This document shows positions 61,039-61,584 of a stretch of DNA of 61,584 nucleotides, piece after piece. The notes beneath the pieces were generated by a model, which had not been told where the DNA came from, searched no databases, and was given only the letters and a program-made list of their open reading frames with translations. Numbering within the stretch: the stretch's first letter is position 1; the number at the start of each line of letters is the position of its first letter. A program made the translations under genes and the position numbers. The stretch is from CBFDCQ01 sp965603355 (GTDB lineage: Bacteria; Hydrogenedentota; CAZGCA01; CBFDCQ01). The stretch covers positions 1 to 61,584 of the forward strand of contig CBFDCQ010000010.1 of the NCBI GenBank assembly GCA_965603355.1. Direction: 5' to 3'.

Positions 61039-61584
61039 GTCACAAGTTTGCGTTTGTCATAACTCCGTGATAATGTCCTCTTGTGAGCTCGATAGAAATG
61101 TCCTCTATGGTAACCTCCTTTGAGAAGGAGGTGATTATGGAGGGAGAATTGTTGATGAGTGCGAAGGAGAGGCGTCGCAAGGTGGAGTTCGAGGGTATAG
61201 TAGAGGGTCGTATGACGATACTGGAGGTATCAGAGAAGCTGGGGTTGTCGTATCGGCAATCTCGCCGCAGCTATAAGCGGTTTCGTGAGGAGGGAGACGC
61301 TGGTCTTGTGCACCGCAGCCGTGGCAGGAGGTCCAATAGTGCGAAGCCGGATGAGTTTCGTCGAGCGGTGCTTGAGCGCTACAGGGAGCGCTATGAGGGA
61401 TTCGGTCCCACGCTGGCCACGGAGAAGCTGGCGGGTGATGGGTATGAGCTGGACAACGAGACGCTGCGGCGGTGGCTTATGGTCGATGGTCAATGGAAGA
61501 GACGTCGCAAGCGGGGCAAACACCGCAGCAGACGGCCCCGCAGGGAGCATTTTGGGGAGTTGGTACAGATGGACGGCAGCCACC
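61033..61584 (+). mobile_element. Left part of an insertion sequence, ISNCY-like; left boundary approximate
   Basis: Contains a 5'-partial transposase gene (from 61137) cut by the window edge. Upstream are two direct copies of AATGTCCTCT at 61072-61081 and 61097-61106, 25 bases apart, of the kind expected as transposase-binding sites near an element end. The exact terminal inverted repeat and any target-site duplication cannot be set because the right end is outside the window; the boundary is placed at TGTCAAGTCACAAG. Confidence 0.6.
61137..61584 (+). CDS. Transposase, 5' part, ISNCY-like (integrase-core family)
   Basis: First 149 codons of a transposase, truncated by the window end. An N-terminal helix-turn-helix is visible: GIVEGRMTILEVSEKLGLS, then YRQSRRSYKRFREEGDAGL, a second helical motif and GFGPTLATEKLAGDG followed by ETLRRWLM. 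A basic stretch (KRRRKRGKHRSRRPRREH) leads into FGELVQMDGSH, the start of the DDE/RNase H-like catalytic core with its first aspartate. This order and the Q-M-D-G-S-H motif are typical of ISNCY/ISDol1-like transposases. ATG 61137 follows GAAGGAGGTGATT. Intactness beyond the edge is unknown. Confidence 0.85.
   Translation, partial: MEGELLMSAKERRRKVEFEGIVEGRMTILEVSEKLGLSYRQSRRSYKRFREEGDAGLVHRSRGRRSNSAKPDEFRRAVLERYRERYEGFGPTLATEKLAGDGYELDNETLRRWLMVDGQWKRRRKRGKHRSRRPRREHFGELVQMDGSH

Overview
The window is a GC-rich (mid-50s % by eye), gene-dense bacterial chromosome segment with about fifty protein genes and one tRNA. No rRNA or taxonomic marker is present, so the host can only be suggested. Exported proteins are abundant: lipoproteins, Tat substrates, calcium-binding-repeat proteins, an H-X9-DG-like pseudopilin relative and a giant cytochrome/beta-propeller protein. 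There are many short palindromic interspersed elements, and the exported proteins include two AmmeMemoRadiSam components. Together these fit an uncultured Gram-negative-type lineage near the Planctomycetes/PVC or related candidate phyla (Hydrogenedentes- or Abyssubacteria-like). This is an inference. Several promoters match the sigma-70 consensus closely (TTGACA, 16-18 bases, TATAAT).

Layout. 1-5.3 kb: a partial secreted aminopeptidase P, a GNAT acetyltransferase, two exported proteins of unknown role, a YbjQ-like protein, a B12-binding radical SAM enzyme and DUF3147. 5.3-5.8 kb: stacked palindromic elements. 5.8-12.3 kb: a stand-alone GMP-synthase-type ATP pyrophosphatase, three tandem paralogous exported SAM-methyltransferase-fold proteins, a HEAT-repeat lipoprotein and a small membrane protein. 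12.3-21.8 kb: repeats, an MFS exporter, nagB, the roughly 1,795-residue propeller/cytochrome protein and cysK. 22-25.8 kb: a five-gene plus-strand operon of two iron-sulfur hydro-lyases (LeuCD-type and class I fumarase-type) plus a cyclic-nucleotide-binding protein. 25.9-27.8 kb: HU, ftsY and a membrane protein. 28-34.1 kb: Memo-AMMECR1 fusion, DUF362, radical SAM AmrS and a Tiki/ChaN-like lipoprotein. 34.3-36.3 kb: metG and tRNA-Arg(CCG). 36.3-42 kb: a MaoC-type hydratase, thrC, a Cys/Met-metabolism PLP enzyme, gmd and rmd. 42-47 kb: a cyclophilin, moaA, mobA, a PilZ protein, ilvE and two gene-poor spacers. 47-54.5 kb: a less GC-rich surface-glycan cluster (GT-C transferase, methyltransferases, SPASM radical SAM, methyltransferase-GT2 fusion). 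54.7-60.8 kb: three secreted proteins, two of them segmental duplicates. 61-61.6 kb: the left part of an ISNCY-like insertion sequence.

How the parts fit. Amino-acid metabolism (cysK, LeuCD-type, thrC, the gamma-family PLP enzyme, ilvE), molybdenum cofactor genes and GDP-deoxymannose synthesis are ordinary. The unusual content is extracytoplasmic: a complete, apparently exported AmmeMemoRadiSam set, a family of exported methyltransferase-fold proteins diverging by fusion and repeat expansion, and a giant haem protein of undefined role. Boundaries and functions come from reading the sequence alone. No database search was run.
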